A DNA stretch of 64,000 nt from Polaribacter sp. L3A8 (GCF_009796785.1 NZ_CP047026.1:1-64000), one strand, 5' to 3'; positions 24,083 through 34,022 are shown, numbered from the stretch's first letter. Notes: generated by a model from the letters alone, not told the origin. Numbers and translations: made by a program.

Positions 24083-26938
24083 ATGCCAAAAAGAAAAGAC
24101 CTCAAATCAGTTTTAATTATTGGATCTGGACCAATTGTAATTGGACAAGCGTGTGAATTTGATTATTCTGGTTCACAATCTTTACGTTCTTTAAGGGAAG
24201 ATGGAATTGAAACTATTTTAATTAACTCGAACCCTGCAACAATTATGACAGACCCTTCTATGGCTGATCATATTTACTTGTTGCCTTTAACAACAAAATC
24301 AATCATTCAAATTTTAAAAGAGCATCCTCAAATTGATGCTGTTTTACCTACAATGGGTGGTCAAACTGCATTAAACTTATGTATAGAGGCAGATGACAAA
24401 GGAATTTGGGAAGATTTTAATGTAAAATTAATTGGTGTAGACATTGATGCCATTAATATTACTGAAGACAGAGAACAATTTAGAGAGTTAATGCTAAAGA
24501 TTGATGTGCCAATGGCACCGCAAGCAACAGCAACTTCATTTTTAAAAGGAAAAGAAATTGCACAAGAATTTGGTTTTCCTTTAGTAATTCGTTCTTCTTA
24601 CACTTTAGGTGGGGCAGGAGCTTCTATTGTTTACAAAGCAGAAGATTTTGACCAACTTTTAAGTTTCGGTTTAGAAGCATCACCAATACATGAGGTGATG
24701 ATTGACAAAGCGATGATGGGATGGAAAGAATACGAATTAGAATTACTACGTGATAAAAACGATAATGTTGTTATTATCTGTTCTATCGAAAATATGGATC
24801 CTATGGGAATTCATACTGGAGATTCTATTACCGTAGCACCTGCAATGACACTTTCTGATAAAACATATCAGAAAATGCGAGACATGTCTATTAAAATGAT
24901 GCGTTCTATTGGAGATTTTGAAGGTGGATGTAACGTGCAGTTTGCCGTTTCACCAGATGAAAAAGAAGATATTATTGCTATCGAGATTAATCCTCGTGTA
25001 TCTCGTTCATCCGCTTTAGCGTCTAAAGCAACAGGATATCCTATTGCAAAAGTTGCTACAAAATTAGCAATTGGGTATACATTAGACGAATTAGAAAATG
25101 GAATTACAAAATCTACATCCGCTTTATTTGAGCCAACGTTAGATTATGTAATTGTAAAAATACCTCGTTGGAATTTTGATAAATTTGAAGGGTCAGACAG
25201 AACTTTAGGTTTACAAATGAAATCTGTTGGTGAGGTAATGGGAATTGGACGATCTTTTCAAGAAGCATTACACAAAGCAACGCAATCTTTAGAGATTAAA
25301 AGAAATGGTTTAGGTGCAGACGGAAAAGGCTACACAGACTACAACCAAATTATAGAAAAATTAACCTACGCAAGTTGGGACCGTGTTTTTGCTATTTATG
25401 ATGCAATTGCAATGGGAATTCCTTTAACTCAGATTCATGATATCACAAGAATAGACATGTGGTATTTAAAACAATATGAAGAGTTATTTCAACTTCAAAA
25501 AGAAATTTCTACCTATACAATAGAAACTCTTGGTAGAGAATTATTATTAGAAGCAAAACAAAAAGGATACGGAGACAGACAAATAGCACACATGTTGGGT
25601 TGTTTAGAAAGTCAAGTATATACCAAGAGAGAAGAGCTAAAAGTACAACGTGTTTTTAAATTAGTTGATACTTGTGCAGCAGAATTTAAAGCAAAGACTC
25701 CTTATTACTATTCAACTTTCGAAAACGAGATTGAAACAGCAGACGGAGAAATTATCATTGCAAACGAAAGTATTGTAACTGATAAAAAGAAAATAATTGT
25801 TTTAGGTTCTGGACCAAATAGAATTGGACAAGGAATTGAGTTTGATTACTGTTGTGTACATGGTGTTTTAGCGGCTGCAGAATGTGGTTACGAAACCATT
25901 ATGATTAACTGTAACCCAGAAACGGTTTCTACCGATTTTGATACCGCAGATAAATTATACTTTGAGCCTGTTTTTTGGGAACATATTTATGACATTATTC
26001 GTCATGAAAAACCAGAAGGAGTTATTGTGCAATTAGGTGGACAAACCGCATTAAAATTAGCTGAAAAGTTAACCAAATACGGAATAAAAATTATAGGTAC
26101 CTCTTTTGAAGCTTTAGATATAGCAGAAGATAGAGGGAGATTTTCTGCAATGTTAAAGGATAATAAAATTCCTTTTCCAGAATATGGTATTGCAGAAACA
26201 GCTGATGAAGCTTTGGTTTTAGCAGATGAATTAAATTTTCCAATTTTGGTAAGACCTTCTTATGTTTTAGGAGGGCAAGGAATGAAAATTGTGATTAACA
26301 AAGATGATTTAGTAAAACATGTAGTAGATTTATTAGGTAGAATGCCTGGTAATAAATTATTGTTAGATCATTATTTAGATGGCGCAATAGAAGCAGAAGC
26401 AGATGCAATTTGTGATGCAGATGGTAATGTATATATTATTGGTATTATGGAGCATATAGAACCTTGTGGAATTCACTCTGGAGATTCTAATGCAACTTTA
26501 CCAGCTTTTAATTTAGGTGAATTTGTTTTGCAACAAATTAAAGATCATACACGTACCATTGCAACAGAATTAAAAACAGTTGGTTTAATAAATGTTCAGT
26601 TTGCTGTTAAAGATGATATTGTGTATATTATTGAAGCAAACCCAAGAGCCTCTAGAACGGTACCTTTTATTGCAAAAGCATACAAAGAACCGTATGTAAA
26701 TTATGCCACTAAAGTAATGTTAGGCCACAATAAAGTTACAGACTTTAATTTTAACCCTCAATTAGAAGGTTTTGCAATTAAACAACCTGTATTTTCTTTT
26801 AACAAGTTTCCTAATGTAGATAAGAAACTAGGACCAGAAATGAAATCGACAGGAGAAAGCATCTTGTTTATTGATAGTTTAAAAGACGATCAATTTTATG
26901 ATTTATATGCGAGGCGTAAAATGTATTTGAATAAGTAA
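24083..26938 (+). CDS. carB: Carbamoyl-phosphate synthase large subunit (no allosteric domain)
   Basis: Makes carbamoyl phosphate for pyrimidines and arginine together with the CarA glutaminase, which is not in this window. Two homologous halves are visible, each with a SVLIIGSGPIVIGQ or IIVLGSGPNRIGQ opening and an ATP-grasp core (SYTLGGAGASIV; SYVLGGQGMKIV). The 951-residue protein stops right after the second ATP-grasp half (KSTGESILFIDS...). The roughly 130-residue MGS-like domain that binds UMP, IMP and ornithine in the E. coli enzyme is absent, so those effectors should not act in the usual way. It has its own promoter element and terminator. Confidence 0.96.
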   Translation: MPKRKDLKSVLIIGSGPIVIGQACEFDYSGSQSLRSLREDGIETILINSNPATIMTDPSMADHIYLLPLTTKSIIQILKEHPQIDAVLPTMGGQTALNLCIEADDKGIWEDFNVKLIGVDIDAINITEDREQFRELMLKIDVPMAPQATATSFLKGKEIAQEFGFPLVIRSSYTLGGAGASIVYKAEDFDQLLSFGLEASPIHEVMIDKAMMGWKEYELELLRDKNDNVVIICSIENMDPMGIHTGDSITVAPAMTLSDKTYQKMRDMSIKMMRSIGDFEGGCNVQFAVSPDEKEDIIAIEINPRVSRSSALASKATGYPIAKVATKLAIGYTLDELENGITKSTSALFEPTLDYVIVKIPRWNFDKFEGSDRTLGLQMKSVGEVMGIGRSFQEALHKATQSLEIKRNGLGADGKGYTDYNQIIEKLTYASWDRVFAIYDAIAMGIPLTQIHDITRIDMWYLKQYEELFQLQKEISTYTIETLGRELLLEAKQKGYGDRQIAHMLGCLESQVYTKREELKVQRVFKLVDTCAAEFKAKTPYYYSTFENEIETADGEIIIANESIVTDKKKIIVLGSGPNRIGQGIEFDYCCVHGVLAAAECGYETIMINCNPETVSTDFDTADKLYFEPVFWEHIYDIIRHEKPEGVIVQLGGQTALKLAEKLTKYGIKIIGTSFEALDIAEDRGRFSAMLKDNKIPFPEYGIAETADEALVLADELNFPILVRPSYVLGGQGMKIVINKDDLVKHVVDLLGRMPGNKLLLDHYLDGAIEAEADAICDADGNVYIIGIMEHIEPCGIHSGDSNATLPAFNLGEFVLQQIKDHTRTIATELKTVGLINVQFAVKDDIVYIIEANPRASRTVPFIAKAYKEPYVNYATKVMLGHNKVTDFNFNPQLEGFAIKQPVFSFNKFPNVDKKLGPEMKSTGESILFIDSLKDDQFYDLYARRKMYLNK

Positions 26939-26957
26939 ATACATCTATTAGATATTT

Positions 26958-27008
26958 AAAAGCACTCATTTTTACTGATATATTTCAGTAAAATGAGTGC
27001 TTTTTTTT
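26958..27008 (+). terminator. Terminator of carB
   Basis: AAGCACTCATTTTTACTGA pairs with TCAGTAAAATGAGTGCTT (one bulge) and is followed by eight T. Confidence 0.9.
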
Positions 27009-27120
27009 GTGCTTATATTTTATGATTATATCAATTTTCCGTTTGTAGATGTTCCTTTTTTAATATTAATGCCTGTATGACTCGTTATAATAAAAATAAA
27101 AAATAATAGATAAATAATAA

Positions 27121-27147
27121 ATGAATGAACATTTATTCATAAATTTG
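27121..27147 (+). promoter_or_regulatory. Autoregulatory operator and overlapping promoter of the tetR-efflux operon
   Basis: ATGAATGAACATTTATTCAT (27121-27140) is an imperfect palindrome of the TGAATGAACATTCATTCA type used by many TetR/AcrR repressors. TAAATTTG (27140-27147) fits TAnnTTTG and abuts it, so a bound repressor would block the promoter. Confidence 0.65.
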
Positions 27148-27169
27148 TATGCTCAAAAAAAGAGATACT

Positions 27170-27754
27170 ATGGCACGTAAAATTGATGAAGATAAAATAG
27201 CGAGAATTAAAGAAGCTATTATGCATACCATCGTAGAAAATGGAATTGAAGCAACTACTATTGCTATGATTGCTAAAAAAGCAAACGTAAGTGGTGGGTA
27301 TTTATATAGAACTTATGCTGGTAAACAAGATTTAATAAATGAATTGTATCATGATAAAGTAAATTCTTTATATAAAGAATTAGAATTTTTATTAACCTTA
27401 AATCCCAATAGTATTAGGCCATTATTAGAAGAGTTTATTAGAAATAGAGTAACTTACTTTCTGAATGAGCCAAATACATCAAAATTTTTTTACCTATTAC
27501 TGCATAATGAAAACTTTTTTGCATCAGAAATTATTAAGGAACAAAGTGCAGCATTAATGCAGGGTATAAAAAAAATTGGTATCAAATCTGGAGAGATTTC
27601 AAAAGATATAACGGTTTATCAATTGCATTATCACATTTTAGTCTATGCGGTAGACTACATCAATTTTACTCGAAAAAATATTTTTGGAGAACAAGAAGTA
27701 ACCATACATGATGTAGAGAAATTAACGGATAATATTATGAAAATTTTAAAATAA
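27170..27754 (+). CDS. TetR/AcrR family transcriptional repressor
   Basis: The N-terminal helix-turn-helix (ATTIAMIAKKANVSGGYLYRTYAGKQDLINELY, described by its ends: residues about 28-60) is standard TetR. The C-terminal ligand domain is not diagnostic. ATG 27170 (MARKIDEDK) is preferred; ATG 27149 lies only one base after the -7 element, so it would be at or before the transcription start. The gene heads the efflux operon and an operator-like palindrome overlaps its promoter. It most likely represses itself and the transporter genes until an inducer binds. Confidence 0.92.
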   Translation: MARKIDEDKIARIKEAIMHTIVENGIEATTIAMIAKKANVSGGYLYRTYAGKQDLINELYHDKVNSLYKELEFLLTLNPNSIRPLLEEFIRNRVTYFLNEPNTSKFFYLLLHNENFFASEIIKEQSAALMQGIKKIGIKSGEISKDITVYQLHYHILVYAVDYINFTRKNIFGEQEVTIHDVEKLTDNIMKILK

Positions 27755-27781
27755 ATGAATGTCAATTTAAAATTTAAACCA

Positions 27782-29137
27782 ATGAAATTGAATAAAAGAG
27801 GAGTGTTATTCTCCTGTATTTTGTGTTTTCTATCAACGTTTACAAATGCACAAGATATTACATTAAGGCAAGCATACGATTTAATGTTGTCTAAAAATGG
27901 AGATGTAAAAGCATCTAGCTTTGAAGTAAAAGCCATGGAAGAAGAGCATAAAGCTACAAAAGGGTTGCGTTTGCCAACGGTAGGTGTTTCTGGTACTTAT
28001 ATGCATTTAGATAAAGATATTTCGGCAGATTTAAATGAGCAAAGAAATAAGGTAGGTGGTTTATTAGGTATTACAGATCCTGCTGCGGTTTTAGGTAGTT
28101 GGGATTTTACGTTGCAAGAACAAAACTTGGGTTTTGCAACTGCAGATATATCGATGCCTATTTATGCTGGAGGAAAAATAAATGCAGCCAATAAAGCATC
28201 AGAAATAAAATTAGCATTGTCTGAAACAAAGCATAAAATAAAGGAAGATCAATTAACGGTACAACTAATAAATTACTTTTTTAAGTTAAAATTAGCCAAA
28301 GAAGCTGTGCAGTTAAGGGAAGAAGTTTACAATGTTATTTTGTTACATAACAACCAAGCAATGAAGTTTTTCGAAAACGGTATCATTCCGGAAGTAGAAA
28401 CATTAAATGCTAAAGTAGCGCTGTCTAATGCAAATAGGGAATTGCTAGGTGCTAAAAAAGATGTTGATTTAGCTACAACAGCTGTTCAAAACCTAATAGG
28501 AGTAAATACCATTTCTGATTTTAGCAGTGATTTTAAAGAACCAACCATTGTAAAACCTTTGCAAGAGTTTACTAATGATATGCTGAGTGCAAATGAACAG
28601 TTAAAAATTATTGAAAAAAATTATGAGTTAGCAAAAGTAGGAGTACAGGTAGAAAATAGTGATTATTTTCCGAAGGTTGGTGTTTCTGGAAAATACATTC
28701 TTTGGAAAGATAATTTACCTTTAGTAGATACAAAATGGTTTGTTGGTGTTGGTGTAGAATGGGAATTGTTTAACGGTTTTCAAAGAGAACATAAAGTAAA
28801 AGCATCTAAATATAAAATTTCTCAAGTAGAAGAAATAGACAGGCAAGCACGATTAAATTTAACAACGTATACAGAAAAATTGTACAATACCATGCAAAAG
28901 GAATTGGAGCAGTATGAAAGTTTAAATACCGATGAAGCCTTGGCAAATAGGTTAAAGTTTATGAGAACTCGTGCTTTTGAAGAAGGAACGGGAACTTCTT
29001 TAGAGGTTGTGGATGCAACTTTAAAATTATCAGAAATTAAATTACATAAAATAAAAGCCTTATACGAGTACAATGTAGCTTACGGAGAGTTAATGGTGCT
29101 TACAGGAAAAACAGCTTCTTTCTTAAATCAAAATTAA
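27782..29137 (+). CDS. TolC family outer-membrane efflux protein
   Basis: Forms the outer-membrane channel of a tripartite exporter. A signal peptide (MKLNKRGVLFSCILCFLSTF) ends near TNAQ. The repeated long-helix TolC architecture follows, with GVSGTYMHLD-like strand segments recurring as VGVSGKYILW. ATG 27782 is preferred over 27755, which would put nine extra residues before the signal peptide. It starts 27 bases after tetR and is followed 7 bases later by the HlyD-type gene. Confidence 0.92.
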   Translation: MKLNKRGVLFSCILCFLSTFTNAQDITLRQAYDLMLSKNGDVKASSFEVKAMEEEHKATKGLRLPTVGVSGTYMHLDKDISADLNEQRNKVGGLLGITDPAAVLGSWDFTLQEQNLGFATADISMPIYAGGKINAANKASEIKLALSETKHKIKEDQLTVQLINYFFKLKLAKEAVQLREEVYNVILLHNNQAMKFFENGIIPEVETLNAKVALSNANRELLGAKKDVDLATTAVQNLIGVNTISDFSSDFKEPTIVKPLQEFTNDMLSANEQLKIIEKNYELAKVGVQVENSDYFPKVGVSGKYILWKDNLPLVDTKWFVGVGVEWELFNGFQREHKVKASKYKISQVEEIDRQARLNLTTYTEKLYNTMQKELEQYESLNTDEALANRLKFMRTRAFEEGTGTSLEVVDATLKLSEIKLHKIKALYEYNVAYGELMVLTGKTASFLNQN

Positions 29138-29144
29138 TATTAAA

Positions 29145-30137
29145 ATGAGAAATCCAAAATTTATAAAGTCATTAATAGGTGTGGTAATTATTTCAATTAT
29201 CGTACTTACAGGTGTGTGGTTCTTAACAAAACCTAAATCCGTTATTTTACAAGGTAGAATAGAAGCTAAAGAAATTTATTTATCGTCTAAAATACCTACA
29301 CGAATTAATTCTTTTGAAGTTAAAGAAGGACAAAGTGTTAAAAAAGGGCAATTATTAGCAACGCTTTTAAGTCCAGAAATTATGGCAAAAGAGCAACAAG
29401 CTTTGGCGTTAAGAGATGCTGCAAATGCTCAAAAAAATAAAGCACAAAATGGCGCAAGACTAGAAGAAATTAGAGCTGCCAAAAGTGTTTATGAAAAAGC
29501 GACTGCAGCTGCCAATGTAATGAATAAAACATATACTCGTATGGCAAACTTATTTAAAGACGGCGTAATTTCTGAACAAAAACGAGATGAAATATTTGCC
29601 AAAAAAGAAGTTGCTTTAAAGGATCAGGAAGCAGCATTAAGCATGTATCAGATGGCAATGAAAGGCGCTAGAAATGAAGATATAGATGCTGCAAAAGCTA
29701 TGGTAAAACAAGCAGATGGCGCTTTAACGGAATTAGAAGGTTATAAAAATGAACGTAATATTATTGCACCAATAGATGCAGAAGTTCTTAATTTTTTACC
29801 AGAAGAAGGAGAGTTAATAGGAGCAGGTTATCCGGTGGTTCATTTGGTAGATTTAACAAATAGTTACGCCATTTTAAATATTAAAGAAACCAGTCTTTTC
29901 AACTTTAAAAAAGAAGGCATTTTTGAAGCAACGATTCCTGCTTTAAAGAATAAAAAAGTACAATTTAAAATTTACTATGTGGCTGCTTTAGGAGATTATG
30001 CTACTTGGAGTGCAACAAAGGCTACCGGAGATTTTGATATTAGAACTTTTGAAATTAAAGCGATGCCAGTTACAAAAGAGGTAGATTTAAGACCTGGAAT
30101 GAGTATTTTAATTGATTATTCTCAATTTAATGAGTAA
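29145..30137 (+). CDS. HlyD-type periplasmic adaptor (membrane fusion protein)
   Basis: An N-terminal membrane anchor (residues about 9-27) is followed by the first lipoyl half (LQGRIEAKEIYLSSKIPTRI), an alpha-helical hairpin of about 90 residues and the second lipoyl half (RNIIAPIDAEVLNFLPEEGE). The beta-barrel segment comes last. At 330 residues it resembles YhiI-type adaptors that pair with ABC-2 permeases. It overlaps the next gene by 8 bases. Confidence 0.92.
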   Translation: MRNPKFIKSLIGVVIISIIVLTGVWFLTKPKSVILQGRIEAKEIYLSSKIPTRINSFEVKEGQSVKKGQLLATLLSPEIMAKEQQALALRDAANAQKNKAQNGARLEEIRAAKSVYEKATAAANVMNKTYTRMANLFKDGVISEQKRDEIFAKKEVALKDQEAALSMYQMAMKGARNEDIDAAKAMVKQADGALTELEGYKNERNIIAPIDAEVLNFLPEEGELIGAGYPVVHLVDLTNSYAILNIKETSLFNFKKEGIFEATIPALKNKKVQFKIYYVAALGDYATWSATKATGDFDIRTFEIKAMPVTKEVDLRPGMSILIDYSQFNE

Positions 30138-31308
30138 AATGAAACCCTCTTTACGGATTGCAAAAAGAGAGATAGCACTGTTGTTTAACAGTAAGTCGTC
30201 TTTTATTCTTGCAATAATACTACCATTTGTGTCCATTTTGTTTTTCAATACGCTTTTAAGTGAAGGTGTTGCGAGAGATTTACCTGTTGCTGTGGTAGAT
30301 TTAGATCATACGGCAACATCTAGAAATGTAATTGCTCAGTTAGATGCTGCGCCAGAGATTAAAATTGGTTTTTTTCCTTTAGATCAGCATAAAGGAGAAG
30401 CATTAATTAGTTTAGGAAAAGCGTATGGTGTCATTACAATTCCTAATAACTTTGAAGCAGATTTAAAAAGTGGAAAACAAGTACATATCATCAATCAATA
30501 CAATAGTAATTTATTATTGGCAGGAGGATTAGAGTATAAAGCATTTAGAAAAGTAATTGGTACAATTTCGGCAGGTATAAATATCGAAAAACAACGTAAA
30601 AAAGGAGTTTCCATGCAACAAGCATTGGTGAATTATCAGCCTATTTTGGCGAGTAATCATGTGTTGTCAAACCCATTTACAAACTATTCGTATTATTTGA
30701 ATACAGGTTTTTTAACGATGTTATTTCAGTTATTTGTCATGCTAACTACAATTTACCGTTTTGGAGCAGATTTAAAATATAGCAAAGGAAATAAGTTATT
30801 GAACATTACAAATGGACGTTTATCAGCAATTATTTTAGGAAAAGTTTTACCTTATACTGTATGGTTTTTGTTGGTAGGTATTATTACGTTATTAAGTATG
30901 TACGTATGGCAAGATTTTCCGTTTTTGGGAAGTAAAATGACAGTTTTGGTTGGTTTGCTTTTATTGATTTTAGCAAATCAATCATTCGCTTTATTCTTTA
31001 TTGCTATCAGTGGTAGTTTTAGGGAAGCATTAACAATTGGTTCTGGATTTGGTGCTGTAAGTCTTTCTTTTTCAGGAATTACATTCCCTATTTTTGGAAT
31101 GCCAGAAGTATTGCAATGGTTGAGTCAGGTTTTTCCATTTACGCATTTCTTTGAATTATTATTAGATCAATCACAACGAGGATTTCCTGTATTTTATTCT
31201 TTAAAATCAATCATTATTTTAGTTGTTTTATGTATTGTACCAATTGCAATAAGTTGGCTTAAATTAAAAAGATTGTTTTTAAAAGGAAGCTTTAATCACA
31301 GTATTTAA
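30130..31308 (+). CDS. ABC-2 type transporter permease (first of a pair)
   Basis: One N-terminal helix (residues about 20-40), a periplasmic domain of about 140 residues and five C-terminal helices give the ABC-2 (YhhJ-like) layout. The start ATG 30130 (MSKMKPSLRIAKREIALL) overlaps the hlyD stop; ATG 30139 is possible. The partner permease starts 3 bases after its stop. No nucleotide-binding domain is fused to it. Confidence 0.9.
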   Translation: MSKMKPSLRIAKREIALLFNSKSSFILAIILPFVSILFFNTLLSEGVARDLPVAVVDLDHTATSRNVIAQLDAAPEIKIGFFPLDQHKGEALISLGKAYGVITIPNNFEADLKSGKQVHIINQYNSNLLLAGGLEYKAFRKVIGTISAGINIEKQRKKGVSMQQALVNYQPILASNHVLSNPFTNYSYYLNTGFLTMLFQLFVMLTTIYRFGADLKYSKGNKLLNITNGRLSAIILGKVLPYTVWFLLVGIITLLSMYVWQDFPFLGSKMTVLVGLLLLILANQSFALFFIAISGSFREALTIGSGFGAVSLSFSGITFPIFGMPEVLQWLSQVFPFTHFFELLLDQSQRGFPVFYSLKSIIILVVLCIVPIAISWLKLKRLFLKGSFNHSI

Positions 31309-31310
31309 AA

Positions 31311-32522
31311 ATGAAAAATTTATATAAATTTATTTACAAAGGAATCATCTCATTTAAACATACGTTTGCTACCGAATGGAATGGAATTAAATCGGACAAA
31401 GCAGTGGTAAGCACTTTTTTATCTGTAACCCTTATTATCTTGGTGGTGTATACATATATATATTCTAACCAAATAATTAAAGAAGTTCCGGTAGCAATTG
31501 TAAACCAAGATGGTACTAGAATGAGTAGAGATTATATTGCCATGTTAGCTGCTACAGAAGGTACAAAAACAATAACCACATTTACAGATTTAGAAGCTGC
31601 TAAAGTAGCCTATTACTCAAGAAATGTACAGGGAATTGTTATTGTACCAAAGAATTTTGAAAATAATATTAGAAGCGGTAGACAAACAACAATTACTACC
31701 TTTTCTGATGCTGCTAATATGTTGTTTTATAAACGTGTTTTAGGAGATGTTACTAAGGTTAACGGATATTTTAGCGCAGGAATTTCAATTAAAAAAGAAA
31801 TGGCAAAAGGTGTTTCTTTTGATGAAGCTCAAAAAAATTATACGCCTATAAAAGCAATATCTACCAGTTTGTTTAATACAAATTCTGGGTATGCAACTTA
31901 TTTAATACCAATGTTAACGGCCTTAATTATTCAATTAGTTTTATTAATGGGAATTGGTCTTTTAAGTGGTTCTAGAAGAGAAGCAAAATCTACACATAAA
32001 GAGTTTCCAAGAATATTACATAAAGGCGGCGTAGTCTCTGTTTTATTAGCAAAAGCGTGTTTATATACTTTAATTTATATTGTTATTATTCCTGTTCAAG
32101 TTGGCGTTGTGTACACGCTGTTTGGCATTCCGGTACGTTCTTCATTGCTATCTATTTATGTATTTATAATTCCGTATATATTTTCTGTGGTATTTTTAGG
32201 CATATCAATCAGTTCTTTTTTTAAAAGAAGAGAAGATTCAATTGTGTTTTTAGTATTGATTTCTATTCCGTCATTAATGTTAAGTGGGTTGTCTTTTCCT
32301 GCTGAAGGATTTTCTAATTTTTATAAATTTATTTCAGAAATCATTCCGTCTACAGCCGGTATGAATGGTTTTGTTAAATTAACACAAATGGAAGCTTCGT
32401 TTGTAGATGTCTTAAACGAATGGAATCATTTATGGTTGTTAACAATTATTTATTTTGTGATTGCCGCTATTTCTTTAAAAGTAAGAGCTGAAAAGGAATT
32501 GGCTTTAAACAAAGCATCCTAA
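31311..32522 (+). CDS. ABC-2 type transporter permease (second of a pair)
   Basis: The 403-residue protein has the same layout as its neighbour: one N-terminal helix, an exposed domain containing VAIVNQDGTRMSRDY and a C-terminal bundle of helices. The pair probably forms a heterodimer. The operon ends here without an ATPase gene. The 297 bases after it (32523-32819) hold no gene and no convincing terminator. Confidence 0.9.
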   Translation: MKNLYKFIYKGIISFKHTFATEWNGIKSDKAVVSTFLSVTLIILVVYTYIYSNQIIKEVPVAIVNQDGTRMSRDYIAMLAATEGTKTITTFTDLEAAKVAYYSRNVQGIVIVPKNFENNIRSGRQTTITTFSDAANMLFYKRVLGDVTKVNGYFSAGISIKKEMAKGVSFDEAQKNYTPIKAISTSLFNTNSGYATYLIPMLTALIIQLVLLMGIGLLSGSRREAKSTHKEFPRILHKGGVVSVLLAKACLYTLIYIVIIPVQVGVVYTLFGIPVRSSLLSIYVFIIPYIFSVVFLGISISSFFKRREDSIVFLVLISIPSLMLSGLSFPAEGFSNFYKFISEIIPSTAGMNGFVKLTQMEASFVDVLNEWNHLWLLTIIYFVIAAISLKVRAEKELALNKAS

Positions 32523-32819
32523 AACATAGATTGCTTTTTAGACTATTTTATAAGCTGTATTGTGGTTAGGAAATTAGTATTAATACGGTTCAATTTTCTT
32601 TAGTGATGTAATTTGGAGTTCTTTTTTATAAAAAATCTTATAAAGAGTACGCTAAGAATCTAAACCACTTATTCTTTCTATAAATTTTAGGCTTTATAAT
32701 GATGAATTTCTATTGCGTAAATTAAATTTCATCAACATAAAGAAGCGGTTAAATTAAGTCTCTTTTCTTAGTTTTTCTCAAAATTCTATTATCTTCGTTT
32801 TTTTTAAAAGAGATATAAA

Positions 32820-34022
32820 ATGAGTAGAAATATAAAAGACTATTTAGTTATAGGTTTAAAAGGAATGGCAATGGGAGCCGCAGATGTAGTACCTGGAGTT
32901 TCTGGAGGTACCATTGCTTTTATTTCTGGTATATATGAAGAATTACTAGGTTCTATAAGTAACGTAAATATTGGTTTATTTAAAACATTAAAACAAGATG
33001 GTTTTAAAGCAGCGTGGACACAATTAAACGGAAACTTTTTAGCATCCTTATTTTTAGGTATTTTTATAAGTATTATTTCTTTGGCAAAAGCGATAAAATA
33101 TTTATTAGAAAATGAGCCTGTTTTACTATGGTCTTTCTTTTTTGGTTTGGTATTAGCTAGTATTATTTACATTGCCAAACAAATTACAAAATGGAACATT
33201 CTTGCATTTGTATTTTTAATTACAGGTGCTTTTTTGGCTTATTATATTACCACTTTAAACCCTTTAGTTTCAGAAAATTCTTCTCCAGTTTTTATATTTA
33301 TAGCGGGTGCAATAGCAATATGTGCTATGATTCTACCCGGAATTTCAGGATCATTTATTTTGGTTTTGTTAGGAGCTTATAAGCCTGTATTAGATGCTTT
33401 AAATAATAAAGATTTTAAAACGATTTTAATTTTTATGGCAGGAGCAATTATTGGTTTGTTAACCTTTTCTAGAGTATTAAAATGGTTGTTTAAACATTAC
33501 AAAAATTTAACTTTAGCTGCTTTAACCGGTTTTATAATTGGTTCTTTAAATAAAATTTGGCCTTGGAAAGAAACATTAACATGGCGTACAAATTCTCATG
33601 GAGTAGAAGTACCATTTAACCAACAAAGTGTAAGTCCTTTTTCTTTTAATGGAGATGCAGAATTAACCATGGCAATTGTATTGGCAGTTGTTGGTTTTGT
33701 AATTATTCTAGGAATGGAAAAATTAGCAGTTCAGAATAAAGGAAAAGAATTGCTAGAAAAAGAAAATAAAAAAGCTGAAAAAGATGATTACGATTATGAT
33801 AATGTATTTGATTCTATTTCTATTGAAAAAGCTTATAGTGCATTAGGTGTAAATAAAAGTACATCAAAAGCTGATGTAAAAAAGGCATATCGTTTACTTG
33901 TAAAAAAATATAATTCAGATCAACGAGAAAGTTATGAAGAACACGTTAAAGACATACTTGATGACAAAATGAAAGAAATTAATTTAGCAAAAGAAATTTT
34001 AGCAAAGAACGGATTAATTTAA
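32820..34022 (+). CDS. DUF368 undecaprenyl-phosphate transporter fused to a degenerate J-like domain
   Basis: The membrane part (residues about 1-300) has the DUF368 hallmarks GMAMGAADVVPGVSGGTIAF and MILPGISGSFILVLLGAY. DUF368 (PopT) proteins recycle the lipid carrier undecaprenyl phosphate across the inner membrane. After an acidic linker (DDYDYDNVFDSI), residues 334-400 look like a J domain: YSALGVNKSTSKADVKKAYRLL in outline, then KKYNSDQ, then EINLAKEIL. The essential HPD triad is NSD (365-367), so Hsp70 stimulation is unlikely. The next DUF368 gene overlaps its stop codon by one base. Confidence 0.9.
   Translation: MSRNIKDYLVIGLKGMAMGAADVVPGVSGGTIAFISGIYEELLGSISNVNIGLFKTLKQDGFKAAWTQLNGNFLASLFLGIFISIISLAKAIKYLLENEPVLLWSFFFGLVLASIIYIAKQITKWNILAFVFLITGAFLAYYITTLNPLVSENSSPVFIFIAGAIAICAMILPGISGSFILVLLGAYKPVLDALNNKDFKTILIFMAGAIIGLLTFSRVLKWLFKHYKNLTLAALTGFIIGSLNKIWPWKETLTWRTNSHGVEVPFNQQSVSPFSFNGDAELTMAIVLAVVGFVIILGMEKLAVQNKGKELLEKENKKAEKDDYDYDNVFDSISIEKAYSALGVNKSTSKADVKKAYRLLVKKYNSDQRESYEEHVKDILDDKMKEINLAKEILAKNGLI

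Noticed and set aside
27149..27169. ATG 27149 as the tetR start
   Set aside because: It lies one base after the -7 element and so could not be in the mRNA.
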